From Lethocerus indicus (lineage: Eukaryota; Arthropoda; Insecta; Hemiptera; Belostomatidae): 64,000 bases of DNA. The DNA lies in assembly GCA_019843655.1 (NCBI GenBank), contig JACDQD010000003.1, forward strand, positions 27,144,224-27,208,223, given 5' to 3'. Every line of letters starts with the position of its first letter. The stretch's first letter is position 1. Below the pieces are notes generated by a model, which made no database searches, was not told the origin of the DNA, and worked only from the letters and a program-made list of their open reading frames with translations. Positions 50,006 to 63,020 of this stretch are shown piece by piece. Both the position numbers and the translations under genes were made by a program.

Positions 50006-50860
50006 CAACATCAATTCAACCGGCCAGCCTACCCCACTCCCCCATGCCCCGACCACAGAACCAGATAACATAACACGGCCGGAGAAAATAGAGGGGTTGA
50101 AATGGAGGCAGCTCATAAAATAGAGGTTTACCGGATATTAGGTTTATCTGCGGCCCGATGAAAGAACCCCCAAGCCGCTTCTAGAGGACTATAAATATTC
50201 TGAAAACCGGTGGGATCTCCTACTCGCTGGCTTTCTTCTCTGGAGGGGCAGACGACAGTACTGGATAATACTAATCTCATATTAAACTGACGGCTTCCAT
50301 CCACAACGGAAACTAAATTTTCAATACTGCTGGATAAAACATGCGTTTCAAAAAGCGCCCCATAAAGTTCAAGATTATCACACCAGATACTGGATTGATA
50401 CATACGATTCTTTCAATTGAAAATTAAAATATGTGCAGCAACGTTTAAAACCACTCTTTCACTTCCGCAGGGGGTCGGCCGATTTAATCTGGGACAGTAT
50501 TAGCTCTTCCGAGATACGGCTCGGTTGTTTGTGGTAAATTCAAATCCTCACACGCGGACCCCCTTGTTGTTAATCGGCCGTGTTAATAATATTAGTTCAC
50601 GTAATTGGTTGTCGCATCCGTAATTTAGCCCCCTCTCCCTCGAGTGTGTCGGACCACTGTGGAGTGAGATAGGGTGAGAGCGGGAGCGAGAGCGAGACGG
50701 AGATACATATTCATAGCCGGTGCGCTGGAGGGGGTGCATTTTATTACCTTATTAGTGTCCGGGTCCGACCCCACCCAGGGCGTCATTTCGACCCCTCCTC
50801 CCATCAGGTGTGCATGCAGTAACGTAACGCCACCGTTACTGTTACGCACTATGAATCCTT
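50006..50860. other. GC-richer islands
   Basis: GC-rich patches at about 50010-50300 and 50460-50860. The second has a GA-rich run (GAGCGGGAGCGAGAGCGAGA near 50677) and TTAATAATATTAGTTC near 50583. Overlapping open frames on both strands show no domains. Confidence 0.35.
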
Positions 50861-51270
50861 AATTTCTGATACCGGCATATACTGGCACTACCGCAGGCTT
50901 GTTTGCCGATTTGGCATTAACATAGCCGAATGTGGACACGCATTAGGGTTAAACGGCTCTTCTCTCTGTCCTACCTTTAGGTAGCGCTGTTTCACTCGAT
51001 AGTGCAAGTACATGGTGTATGGTATTTTATGGTTATTCGTATTTTCTGGTGTAATCGCGATGTAAAGTCAATGAAACCCCCATTCTATAAAAATATCAAG
51101 GCTAAATACAGAAGAATAATCTAAAGAAAACGAAAAAAGACAGACGCATTATCGGATCCAGGTATCACATAAAATAACCAAGGTATGCGCAGTGTATCGA
51201 GTTATTTCATTTAAAACAGGACGGATTCTCAGCGCGGCGTTGTTTAGTTTTTTGTGTTGGCTTGAAATTG
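50861..51270. other. Mixed stretch
   Basis: Nothing recognised. Confidence 0.4.
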
Positions 51271-51640
51271 TTATGTAGGGTGCAGTTAATGAGAGCTGGG
51301 GCCGTGGGGTTGCAGCAGTGAACCTCCGGTGTCCCAATGGGGACTGGTACCTAGGGAGATGATTTCCACCGCACGCAGCCGCAAATACCCGGAGAGAGCG
51401 AGAGAGGAAAAAAAGGTAAAATTGGAATAGGAGGATGGCCACCAATAAAAGGACATGGACAGGAATGGAAGGGAGAGAGGCCGGATAATACGGGACAGGC
51501 ACACGGGGCAACCCACACCCCGCCTTACCCCCGATCCTTATCCTCTTATTTCTTTTCTGGGCCTCATTCTCCTCCAGTACTATCCTTTGCCCCGCACTGG
51601 CGGTGTCCTCTAGACAGCTTTAGTAATGAGACAGCGCCAA
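51271..51640. other. GC-rich island
   Basis: Purine-rich sequence (about 51380-51500). Minus-strand open frames up to 120 codons are low-complexity and unrecognised. Confidence 0.3.
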
Positions 51641-52915
51641 CGCCGAAACAATATTGACGCCAGTCAAATCCATCACAAATATGGCAGACGCTCCGATGAT
51701 TACAGAAGTCGCACTAATTTTTTCAGTTCCTCCACAAGAATTATTGATTCCGCACATATATTTTTAATTCTAGCTATTTTTAAGCTTAAGTAGTTATAGC
51801 ATTGTGATAGTGACACTATCCTGTGATCTATCATCCCTCAAGTGCGAAAATAATAATTGATACCAGTAAAATGAAAATGTATACACAGAGAACCTTTGTA
51901 AATGTGGCCCTTGTACAGACGCGAAACGAAGCTACTGATAATTTTCGACTATAATACGAATTATACTAATAACATTAATAGATCTAGGTACAGTTTAGAA
52001 AATCAAATACAACGAAGAGACAGACCGCACGCAACTAATAAGGTCTGAACAACGGGTGAAAAGGGGTTTTCTCTCGTGTCTTTTCATATCTGTCAGAGGT
52101 GACAAACAAGTGCCAGCAGCAGCAACGAACACAAAAAAAAACATCCTTGGGGATAGAGATGAGCCAGATAAAATAAATTGGGTAGGCAGTACCTGGGCAA
52201 TTTAACCTCAGAGCTCTCCGACCATCACGCCCTCCTCTACCTTTCAGCTCCTAGTTTTTACATGACTCGCAGCTTTCCTTCGCAATCCCCAATAACTTTA
52301 TCTACAGATTAACGCTACCCAGACCCAGCCAAAAGAACCCAAACAAAAAATCAATCCGTTATTTGCAATTCAAACGCCGCTCATCTGCGTATGGAACAGC
52401 TGTCTGTTGAAGAGCAAATTTCTTCTTTCGATCAGTGTACATTTGACAAAATATTAGGTATCCAGAAAAGGGTTAGTTGGAGCCACGAACGAAGACCTAA
52501 TACTAAACTACAAAACATTACGAACTGAAAATCCGTAAATCACCATAAAATTGGCTATATTACAAACCTTCCAAGAGAAAACGTGAGGAAAAAACTATTG
52601 GTTCATAGTTAAATCTTTCAATTTCTTCACGTACGGGAGTCGGTATTTCACCCAGACGGATGGTGCCCCGATTGTATACAAAATATGTTGCATGAAACAT
52701 ACATCACTGTTACAAGAAACGGGAACGGCTAACATATGGCAGGTTGGGTCAATTTTTTCGTCTCGCGAAATAAATCAGCTCATCACTCTAAGCATAGGAA
52801 CTTGCCACGGGTGTGTAAACTTATGACTCAGGTTAAAACCGGGCGGAGAATATAAAGTCATTTATCGTCGCTCCCTTACAAAAAAGTCCCGTGATAAAAT
52901 GTGAAGAAAATACGA
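51641..52915. other. AT-rich stretch
   Basis: Nothing recognised. Confidence 0.5.
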
Positions 52916-53290
52916 ATCGCCAGGTAATCCCACCCTCCGTATTAGGGGCAGTCCCTGTTCGCAGTTTTTGAAGTATGAACCCGGCCAAAGGACCAGGGGC
53001 GGACAATTTATCTTGTAGGTGGACGGGGCTTGAAATGCGAGCCGGGCCCCTCCAAATTAGGCTTCGGAGATGAACGTCTCTGCCCGGGGCTTATCCCGGC
53101 TACCATCTTACCCCAACCCGGTATTCCTTTCCCCCTAATTGCCCGTAGGACGCGTTTTTGCCACCCCGACTCAATACAACCTCACCCGTGTAGTCGATTG
53201 CCGGAGTTATTTCAATATTTTCGGCCCTCCGTTCATCCGCCGAAAACGGACGGAAAACGGATATTAGATTTCAACAATGCCTGAAACGAG
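52916..53290. other. GC-rich island
   Basis: CG-rich block. The plus frame 53030-53284 (about 84 codons) is proline-rich without a known domain. Confidence 0.35.
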
Positions 53291-53335
53291 CAAAAATACC
53301 GGAAACACATTTTGTTCAATATCTGATTTTAAAAA

Positions 53336-53525
53336 ACTTATTACTTTTGCAATTTCCGAATCGGTAGTAAAGTATCCAAAAACGGACGGTTCGTAAATCC
53401 GACAGGATTGCATCATTTGATGTAAAGAGGTGGTACCTTTCCGGAAAGGTATAGCATACTCGATTTCGTTAAGGACGGACAGAGAGCAGACTTACAAAAA
53501 CCGTCGGAGTTTTAATTAATTAAAT
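53336..53525 (+). repeat. Interspersed repeat copy B
   Basis: Shares with copy A the block CGTAAATCCGA (53392-53402), with copy C the block TTTGATGTAAAGAG, and with both a CATAC/CGATTTCGTTA-type block (53456-53471). GGACGGACAGAGA and the end GTTTTAATTAATTAAATA follow. It contains the perfect palindrome TACCTTTCCGGAAAGGTA at 53434-53451. Confidence 0.7.
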
Positions 53526-53544
53526 AGAGACAGTCCTTGTCTCT
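53526..53544. repeat. Hairpin at the end of repeat copy B
   Basis: Arms AGAGACA and TGTCTCT around a 5-nt loop directly follow the AT-rich end of the repeat. Confidence 0.6.
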
Positions 53545-53601
53545 GAGTGTAGTCGCAACAATTAGATATAACGAGTATACTGGAGATAGTGGGCTACACT
53601 C

Positions 53602-53856
53602 GTTTAATTAGCTGAAATTTGTAATTAAGGAAAATTCGGTCCGCCATCTGAGAATCGAATCACGCCTTCAAATGAGTTTATGCCGTATCACTAGGATCTA
53701 TCGCCGATTACTTCAATTACTCCTTATCTTGCTCTTATTATATACTGGCATCCCGCCAATTGAGATTGGGGGGCCTTATTATACACTGCCTAAATGAAAA
53801 TTAGCTAGCTCCGCTCTTTTAATCGGTGGAAATTTATAATTGAGCAAAATTCAGTC
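53602..53856 (+). repeat. Imperfect direct duplication of a 40-base segment
   Basis: 53602-53641 and 53817-53856 match at 31 of 40 positions without gaps by hand count. Shared cores are TTTAAT, GAAATTT, TAATT and AAAATTC. They sit 215 bases apart in moderately GC-rich DNA that continues to about 54100. Confidence 0.6.
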
Positions 53857-54100
53857 GTAATAATTCTATCGCTACAACAATCAAATTCCCCGTGTGTTCT
53901 GGGACCAATCGGGTTTCAACACTAATTCTGGGTTAATTCAGAGGCGGGCAGGAGAGACAGCGGCCCGTGCCGGCTTGATACCAGAAATTGAATTGTTCTC
54001 TCCGAAGACAATCCTAGCCAAATTCCAGACGAATTACACCACTAAGTCAGATGCCTGAGTTCGTACTATAAGACGAGAGATCGTCTCAATTAGCGGTATA

Positions 54101-55140
54101 ACTGGAATCGAATAGCGATCAGAGTTTAACATAGAGTTAAACATTTGAAAGATTATAATAAAATATTTATTTCAAAAACAATCACGGAGTTGAAAAATAC
54201 AATATTATAAGAAGATATAATTCTGCAAAAAATTGCTATTTAATAGCCCCAACGATAGTATTAAACTCACTAATGTAAATCGATTGTCAAGCAAATTAAA
54301 AATGGAAATATGTAAGTTGGGAAAATAAAACATAAGCGGGATATATTTATGAAGAAATCAGCCAGTGGTTTATTTAGCGCATTGTCAGTATTCCACTCTG
54401 AATGCTTTTCTCCTAACCACAATTGGTGAATTGGTCTAAAAAATCCACAAAAGCCATTCAACCAAGCTTGAGACAATTGTGATCCCATTTCTAGCGTTTC
54501 TCCGTCTAATATTTTGCCTTCTACAGCGGTTTATTGCGCCCCCCTCCAACACCACCCAAGACGTCTGCAACAATGCCTCTCTTTAAACTAAGTCCCTGCA
54601 GAATTAAATGAGAAACCCGAAAGAAAAACAATGATGTTTGTCAAGTACAATTCATTCCAGTACAATTACTATACTGAAAGCCATTTCGGGAGGATCAACT
54701 TAATCAGAAATAAACAATTTAGCCACGTTCAAAGAAGATGGTAATTATTATAAATATGTAAAATAAATTAATACTACTGGCATTTGAAAATTACATACCT
54801 TTAGTGCTAGCCGCGACAACCTGGCCGTGGTCTCAGGATTCCTGAAAAAATAAAAAATAATATACAATGTAAAAAAATTTAAATTGAAACTAAATTATTT
54901 ATACCACCTTTCCACTAAAAGGTCGCAATCATTTTACCTGATAGAATACAATATAACTATATCATCATTATACTTTACATCTCGTCCTAATGTGCATAAA
55001 CCTGAGCTTCTTTTCTCTTTAAGATTCACACGCTCAGAACTCACACAAACGTATTCAATTATATGTCTATACGTTTGTTCTTGGCGATAAACAACAGAAA
55101 TTGAAATATACCTAGCAATTTATATTTAGTCGACAGCTAT
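54101..55140. other. AT-rich stretch
   Basis: Nothing recognised. Confidence 0.5.
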
Positions 55141-55560
55141 TATACAAATTGTTCTGACCGTGCCGTTGTTGGGGGATAATTTTCAGTGTGCCGGCCGAGA
55201 AATGGGGAATATTTTACGCGGGGTAGGCGTTGAGGACAGAAAGGTTGGGAACTGCCGGCAGGCACACCGGTGAGTGCCTCCTCTTAACTATATTCGTGAT
55301 GGATCTTCGGGGCACTGGATGTTGGGGCAGGGGGGTATTCATTAGAATTGATGGGGCGGGGGTACTGGCTCGGGTCCAGCCCCAGCCTCTCTCTCTCTCC
55401 CCGGAGTGACGGGGCCCTGGCCGCGGGCCCTCCGCCCCGGGAACACCGCCAGATATGAAACTCCCCCGCGTCAATATAAATAGCCCTTCTCTGTTTACCC
55501 GTGTCCGAGATAAATTGGCCGGAAGCGTACCACCTCTCTCTCACCTCGGATTTTAAAAAT
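55141..55560. other. GC-rich island
   Basis: One of the most GC-rich blocks, with a CT-rich run near 55386-55401. Overlapping minus-strand frames (55214-55544) are out-of-phase shadows without domains. Confidence 0.4.
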
Positions 55561-55697
55561 TATTTGCCCGAAATGAATTATTTTCTGTAGTTTTTTTTCA
55601 ATCTTCTATCTCTTCTCCTGGGTTGGTCTTTTGCGAGACTGGTTTCGTCTGCTCGCCATCCTCAGTAGCTGCGTTATAATGATGGTGAGTCACTCTA

Positions 55698-55699
<2 letters not shown>

Positions 55700-55752
<53 letters not shown>
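55700..55752. repeat. (AT)n microsatellite
   Basis: An uninterrupted alternating tract of 53 bases, the longest pure TA tract in the window. Confidence 0.97.
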
Positions 55753-55755
<3 letters not shown>

Positions 55756-55889
55756 TCTTTTGAAAATAAAATGGCAAAGTGACCCCATATTCACCCCGTT
55801 GATACAGTTCAGTTCAACAAAAAAAACTTGAAACCTACAACCACACGATTTTTTTATCATGAGTAAAACCCAGCCATTTATTTAAACGA

Positions 55890-56160
55890 CGTAGACATTT
55901 TCGGTACATACGGACGGCAACTATGTGCAATTCGCCCAGCAGCGATTGGCCGGTGTGTGTACAATCGGTAGGAAATGTGTAGATGACATGTAACAGTGCA
56001 AACGGAGCAGTGTGTGCTGGTTATACAGCGGCGGCCCTGGTCTATGCAGCGTGTTGTTGTTTTACGTTAAACCAGGCAGTGGATGTAAGTGGGTGTGAGC
56101 GACCACAATGTGACCGACACACAGTGCGGTATCGGGTCTAGAGTCAACATTTTACAGGTC
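55890..56160 (+). other. GT/G-biased block
   Basis: The plus strand is unusually rich in GTG and TGTG strings compared with its surroundings and has no open frame. It could be a decayed repeat or a noncoding exon. I cannot tell which. Confidence 0.3.
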
Positions 56161-59100
56161 ATAACGCAGTTGGTGTGTCTACTCAAGTTAAGTTATAACA
56201 TGATAAACCATTGATAAAAATATCGAAATCTCCGGGAAAAGGTATCTGAATAAACATCTCTTAAGGTATAGAAAACATGCAATTCCTAACAATAAATACA
56301 CGCGAAAAATGTTGCGGTCGTCCGCCATCTATCACATGGAAAATTAGCTAAACCATTTTTTCAACTTCGATTCATACCGAAAATCAATATAAACTGAATT
56401 TGTAAAGGGTAATTGGCCGGATTAAAACAGAGTGCTGAATTAAAACAGAACTAGTTAAGAAAAGGCTTCCTCTCGAAGCTTCTAAGTGTATACAGTTAAG
56501 TGGGTCTGGAAACTCAATTGCCATACTGTAAGCATTGAACCGAACTTCTGAAACCGATAATTCGCCAAGGGACAAAAGCCCCAAAAGAAAACTTGAATAG
56601 AATTCTAGCGTAAATACTGTCAACCCACTCTGTTTCCATTGCACCCCTCAAAGGCAAGAAAAATACATATAGCTTAAATTAATCTGTCTTTTCCTTAACA
56701 AAAGATAAACACTTTATCAACTGATGACATATAAACCGAGTGTACTATTATGTGGATTATAAACCGCGTAAAACTGGTGAATAGTCAGAAAGTTTAAATT
56801 CTATACAGTTACATGACCACCTTTCACATAATATAAGATACTGAGCTAATAATACACTATATATATTACTAAGGAATTTATTAAGTAATCAAAAGGGCTG
56901 GCAGGTGAAGTTAATACAACAAACAAATTGACCCCGAATAACTTCATTAACGAAAAATCCTTGAGAATAGAGGGATTTGATCACACAACGCAAACACGCG
57001 GATTAATAAGGCTTTTAAATCCGTCGGTTTACAAATTGAGACAAGTCAAAGGGGGATTGAGGGCCACAGAAACTAATAACATTATTATCCGCAAACTAAT
57101 AAGGCTATTATTTGATAAAAATTATACCAATTCCTAGCAGTAACAAAGATATACTTTGGGGCCGATTGGATTAATGTAATATGCTGTAATTGGCTTTTCG
57201 GTCACGGTTATGATATATAGGGGAGTTTCCTTAGGACGGGCGGCGGTTAAAAATTAATGACTGGTACTTTTGAAACCGGGAATGACTGGCGCCGTGATTA
57301 ATAGAAACGGAAATTTCATGTTTTTCGCCCATCTGAATCAAAATAAATTGCTGCATTAACAAATTTTATTTCTGCTAAAACCCGTACTAATGCTGTTCTC
57401 AATGTTATTCTAACGGATTCATAATTTATGACCTGTATCCAATAATTAACATTCTAACGCATTATTCCTCACCATACTACATGGAGATTATCAATCCTAC
57501 GGCATTAAAGATTTTACATGATTTATTATGACAATCTTACTGTTATCAAAATATCTGAAAATGTCCGAAAATATTTTAAAATCAGAATAACAACAGGAGT
57601 ACTCAGTAGTAAGTTATGCTACTTAATATCAGTAGATAATCAGTATTGCCTTAACATCAGCTAATTGTTGCACGCACCATGATATATTTAAACGCATTCA
57701 TGTCATAATATAATCAAAACTGCAGTAGAGAGATAAATACGTCAGAATATCAATAAGTATAATAAATTATGTTAGTGTACTGGGTATCATGACTGATTGT
57801 AACAGACCAATTGTATACGGCGTATTGTAAAGGATAGCTCTTGTAAAACAAATTTTAACAATATATTGAATATTTTGAAACTTAAAATTACCATGTTCAG
57901 CTCCGATGGAAAATATAATACCTCCAGGTTTTCTCAATGCCCGTCTATCCCATTAATTAGGTTAAATTGGAAAAATGACGGTATCGTTTGTTAAATTGAA
58001 AATGAAAGATACGAGGGGGGCGAGGTATATAACAGGAACTGAAAATAGAAATAAAAGTTCTAAAAAAACGCATACAATTAGGACTTGAAGGATATGACGC
58101 AGAGGGGACGGAGAAAAAAATATGAAAGGCTGCTTCTCCATATTATCCGAGACCGAAATTTTCATTAGACAAAGAGCACCCAGCGGAAAAGAAGAAAAGA
58201 GGGGCGGCCTAATACCAGAACTTTTCGCACTTAAAACGAGTCTGACGGACGATTCAAAAAAGAGAATATGACAGCATGTTTATTAGTTCTACTTGTGTGG
58301 GACATGAGATACAAACAATTTAATAGTAAAGATGAACTCAGTGCCAGCCGCTAGCCAAATCTGGGTTTATAAACTGCTCTCCATGAGATATAAACACGAA
58401 AACGAACTCAGAAATTTAATATTTTTGAAAGGAGGAGGATGTAACTTAAAGTGTACGGAAGTTATTTTGCAGGAAAGACTTTCATCAGCCGAAAAAATTT
58501 TATACAAAACAGTTTTGAAGAAATCATAAACGTAAATCAGTTAAGATAAAATACTTATTTGGCGGACACCATGAGGCGTCGAATACCGTTAATATTGCGA
58601 GCTTCTGTCTCCAACAACAGCGTGTACTGAGCGATCCAGCATGCTCAATCGCACTTTTCCATACAAGTGCCGACTAGAGCACATATCCATTCTCCGGATT
58701 AACTCCAGGGAAGATAACCATTAAAATGAACACTCTGTCGGCAAAAAATAAACTCATCCTTCATTAAACAGAGCTTTTTGAGCGGATGCAAAAATGGTAT
58801 CCCTGCCTGAGATATAATGGTTACCAGAAGAAAGAACGGGGTTCTGAGGCAGTTTTTCTTTCCAACAGACCACTTATCGAAAAATCTCTGCCGACCTGCC
58901 AGAGCAGCGCAGTCTTAAATCAACTTCCTTTTTACCCTCGAACAAGGTGATTACATCGGCGACCGAGACGACTTCATCCACCTCGAATACAATTAAAAAC
59001 CCATCGGGGAAGGGTTAGGATATAAATCGCCAGGTGGCCTTGCGACAGAAAAAAGTGCAAATGATGCTGTAAATCAGATAAGAAAATATGATACCGAGGA

Positions 59101-59875
59101 AATAACAGTTGTCCGACCGAGAGGTCGGCACAGAGATGGCTCACACAAGTTACTCACTTTTTACCACTTTAAACTCACGAACAGGAGAAAAAGTATACGG
59201 TTTCGACTTTCTAATTCAAAGAAATGTTCATAAAATAAAAAAGTCGAACAAAATAGTTACGGACCCAGAGAGCTTGAGCCCATCAATAATATTATCGAAC
59301 TGATGAATAATAATCATTACTGCGTTCCGATGAAATAACTCTCGCAGCATAAAAAAGGAAAATAAAAGACAAACGCCCGACAATTTTGAATTATTGACTT
59401 TTTTATTTATTCCCAGCAATATTTGTTAATGCGTACCGGAGATCTTATCAGACGGTTTTAATTAACTTACCCTTGGTTGATACAGTTTCATTAAAATGCT
59501 AATTGAGCCTACCACCCACCTGAATGATATACACTATATCTTGAACATTTCTGAAACGCAAGCGCACGAAATCCTGCCCACCGAAAAGAATGCTCCGTCA
59601 AACATTTAACAATATCCGGTGGCTAAAGTTGACCTTACACAAATTTTGTATATAGTCGTTTAATTACATAATATTTCAGTTCCGAGTAAATTTTCAAATT
59701 TATAATAAGAGATCACCCTATCCCCGTCACCGTACTTCTATATAAAAGAACAGTATGGTCGTTAAGAAATTATGGGAAATACATTAAAACTGATTTAAAT
59801 GCACACCGATTAACGGTCGTTTTAGAAAAATATTCACAACATAGTTTTTATTGAATTGAGAGCAGTCTATGTTGA
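56161..59875. other. Long, mostly AT-rich stretch
   Basis: GC-richer patches lie at about 57170-57310 and 58560-59000. Short open frames (56384-56644, 56928-57137, 57962-58165, 58332-58529, 59109-59303) have no features. No repeats recognised. Confidence 0.45.
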
Positions 59876-60200
59876 ATCATGTGCAGAGCGGACAAGTTCC
59901 GCTGGAAACTGAGGTTAGATAGTCGGGCAGTGGTCATGCGGTGGGGAAGGGGCAGCGGTCGAATGGGAGCCGAGATTGTTTATCGGAGCTGGCCAGGGAC
60001 AATGCCCGCCACAACACAAGGGTGTTGTATCTCTTCGTCCGGTGTAATGAACCCGTTAGCGGTGATTAATGCCGCCGGTAAGCCGCAATTAAACGCCCCC
60101 GCCTCGACTCACCTCCCTTGGACCTCCCCCCCCTCAAGCAAACCTACCCTCCCTACCATACGCTCCGATTATAATATCCCCCCACCGATTTGATTTACCA
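59876..60200. other. GC-rich island
   Basis: CG-rich, then C-rich block. The plus frame 59879-60193 (104 codons, starting from GTG) shows no domain. Confidence 0.35.
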
Positions 60201-60336
60201 CAACTCACAATTGGCTAGGAGGTAGCATGAAGCGCATTATGAAATCTGAAAAGAGCCAATAGCCTCACTGCAAATTTCAATTCTAAACACAATGTATTTT
60301 CGTCGCAATGAAATATAACTTCAACTAGGAAAGGAA

Positions 60337-60375
60337 AATTCTTTCAGGCTAATAGCCTGAACAATAGAATTGTTC
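60337..60375. repeat. Overlapping alternative hairpins
   Basis: TTCAGGCT (60343-60350) pairs with AGCCTGAA (60354-60361) around a 3-nt loop, extended by AATTCT/AGAATT (60337-60342 with 60366-60371). Alternatively GAACAAT (60359-60365) pairs with ATTGTTC (60369-60375). The two structures share bases and exclude each other. Confidence 0.7.
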
Positions 60376-60567
60376 GCTGTCGTTCTATAGATGGATTTTG
60401 AAGTGTTTCATCTTTTATTTACCACATTCAATTTTAATCAATCTGTATCCTGTTTATTTATAACGAATGAGTAGTTGTTCAGGACTCTGGGACGCCAGTG
60501 AATTATTTTTAGTCAATGTCTAGCAGTTTTTTGAGCCTGCATTATTTTACATGTATATAGATAATTT

Positions 60568-60571
<4 letters not shown>

Positions 60572-60599
<28 letters not shown>
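60572..60599. repeat. (TA)n microsatellite
   Basis: An uninterrupted TA tract of 28 bases. Confidence 0.95.
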
Positions 60600-60605
<6 letters not shown>

Positions 60606-60932
60606 TCGGTTTATGTTTGTTTCGTAATAATTTAGAATCAACTTTTTTTATGTCACGTCGATTGACGCGCTCAGTCGATCGTGGATGAGGAAAAATACGG
60701 AGGATCCACTGCAAGCCCGGTCTCCAATGAAGGGGAAATGTCCAAGTTGGAATAACTGATCGGCAATAACATTTTATCTGCGGAGACTGAAAACGACAAC
60801 CTCTTGTTTCGGCTGAATGCTGAAAGTAAATCGCAGAAACGGTGGGGAAGCGCAGGATAAATAAATGTACGGGGAGAAATGGGTAGACGCGTTGCTTCTG
60901 TTCGTGTGTGCAATGTGGGTGCCTCTGTGTGA

Positions 60933-60933
<1 letters not shown>
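60600..60933. other. GC-richer segment between two TA tracts
   Basis: A mixed segment lying exactly between two TA microsatellites. Minus-strand frames spanning it (60547-61026 and 60671-61195) reach 159 and 174 codons only because TA repeats encode Tyr-Ile strings without stops. Confidence 0.5.

Positions 60934-60980
<47 letters not shown>
60934..60980. repeat. (TA)n microsatellite
   Basis: An uninterrupted TA tract of 47 bases, preceded by TGTGTGAG. Confidence 0.97.
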
Positions 60981-60983
<3 letters not shown>

Positions 60984-62650
60984 ATCTCTCCTCCAGGATC
61001 CTTAAGAAGGGGCGAAAGGAGCACAAGACATTTTATTAGAGAGCGGCATCCAACAAAACATCTTACAGTCCCCATTTCTATTTTCTCTTTAGCTACTAAA
61101 CCTAATTCCTGAAGGAGGAGCGAGCCAACTGGATTTATTACGCAGACGATTTCCTTACTCTTACCTTTCCTGCGAGTTAAGAATTTTATATCCACTTTAA
61201 AACATGATTCAATAATCCGTTAGGCAACCTAGTTTAATATATTTTCAAACCAGGTCCAGTTCATTACCGTGAAAATAATATTCCGGTATAAAGCAACAAT
61301 GCCAAATCTTACGGGACATATCAATGACCTAATTTTTAGTTTACGTTTGTACGCACCAGTGTATTAATGATTAATGGGTTCATACATTGCCGATAAAACG
61401 TCCTGTTTAAGACTTTTGGAACAAATATTTTTCACCAATCGAGTGATGTAATTTGCCTTACACTTGACTGTAACCGTATCATTGTGACTCATGAGATTAA
61501 TACAAAGGATTAATGAATACACGATTAATAGCAGCAATCATCCGAAGTTTCAAAAACTGAGAGTCCAGAGAGTTTCAGGAGACAGGTAAAAAAATAAGTA
61601 AAATGAATGACAATAACCGAGTAGAGTTCGAACTCGACTAAAGAATGACCTATATCTCCGTCAAAGGGGTGTCATACTTTACGCCTTATGAAATACTTTT
61701 CCTCGGAGCGTCAAGTTTGTCTGTTAAATTTAAACTTTCAAAGTAGTTCACTGTACATTAAAAAAAGGGAGAGAGGCCGGAGAAACTTGGCCTGCTAATT
61801 AATTACTTCCCTTAGACGAGTTTCAGTTAATTTCTTACCAGCCTGGCACTTGGCTATCAGGTAAGCCCAGTCACGATATTGTTATGACGCTCATAAGTAA
61901 TTTAATTTTGACTAACACAGCTATATAAGTTCGATAACATCTGATATCCACGTGCACCAAACTAATTCCATTTCTAATACCATTTCCATTTCAGTGTCGA
62001 TAATGGATATAATAAGATCGACAAAAGGTATGGTTTTTGTTGAAAGACATAAAAGGATAAACAAAATATACTCGTTTATTTGAGTAGCGTTATACGATCT
62101 ATCATCACATCATTTGGCGTGAGAATTATTACTGGGTTTATATTTAATTTTAGATATATTGAGTGTCCCTGTCCGAAATATTACGTCCAAGAGCTAGACC
62201 GTTTCCAACGAAACATGAGCGATCAGAATTTGGAAGGTCTAAAGTAGAAACCAACTACGTTCCTTTGAAAAAAAATTAAACAAATGGCTGCGAGTATGAA
62301 AAAGAGTGGAACACCGCCGTGTGGAAAAGAATCTTTAATTTCAAAGGGTTTTTAAAGAAATGTGATTTTTAAAATACCTAAAGATTTAAGGGGATATTGT
62401 ATGTATAACTATTATATACGTAAATAAACAGCCTCAAAGAAATTTACATGAATGAGTGCAGCTTCTCTTTTTCAATTACAATTAAAAGAAATTAATGAAC
62501 ACTATATTTTGATGTTAATTGAAACAGGTACAGTTATTAATTCCTAAAAATCAGACATTTCATTGTTTTGTTTTTGGTCATATACGATTCGAATTCCTGG
62601 ATTGTTGTTTGAAAACTGCCCAGCTTAATTACAATCTAGTGTTTCCTGGT
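60981..62650. other. AT-rich stretch
   Basis: Nothing recognised. Confidence 0.5.
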
Positions 62651-63020
62651 CTAGTGCTTCTTTTTCCTACGGGTTCTCTAACGGGGGTTGTGGGCCGGTC
62701 CTGGTAGCGTAATAAGTGGCTCGGCTCCAGGGGAGGGGCTCCTGTCCTGGCGTTATATTTGCATTTATATTACTTGACTAACATCTGGGAGAAACATTTT
62801 TCTCCGACGCGGGTCCGGGCTCGGTTCCCGACCAAATATTTGAAGAAAAGAGGTCGGACGGAGAGGCGGGTACTTTTTTCTTTTTAGTTGGCAGAACCGC
62901 GAGTGTGTCTAATATGTGCGCGCCAAACGAGCCGTTTATAGCTTGACAAATTGGGTTTTACCCCTTGTTGAATCGAGAATAAGGCCATAAGGTGATTTTT
63001 CTTCGTACACGAATGGACAA
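62651..63020. other. GC-richer island
   Basis: CG-rich patches at about 62680-62760 and 62800-62940. No gene recognised. Confidence 0.35.

Noticed and set aside
60547..61195. Two minus-strand open frames of 159 and 174 codons
   Set aside because: They exist because TA repeats read as Tyr-Ile without stops. The remaining parts are out of phase with each other and match no family.
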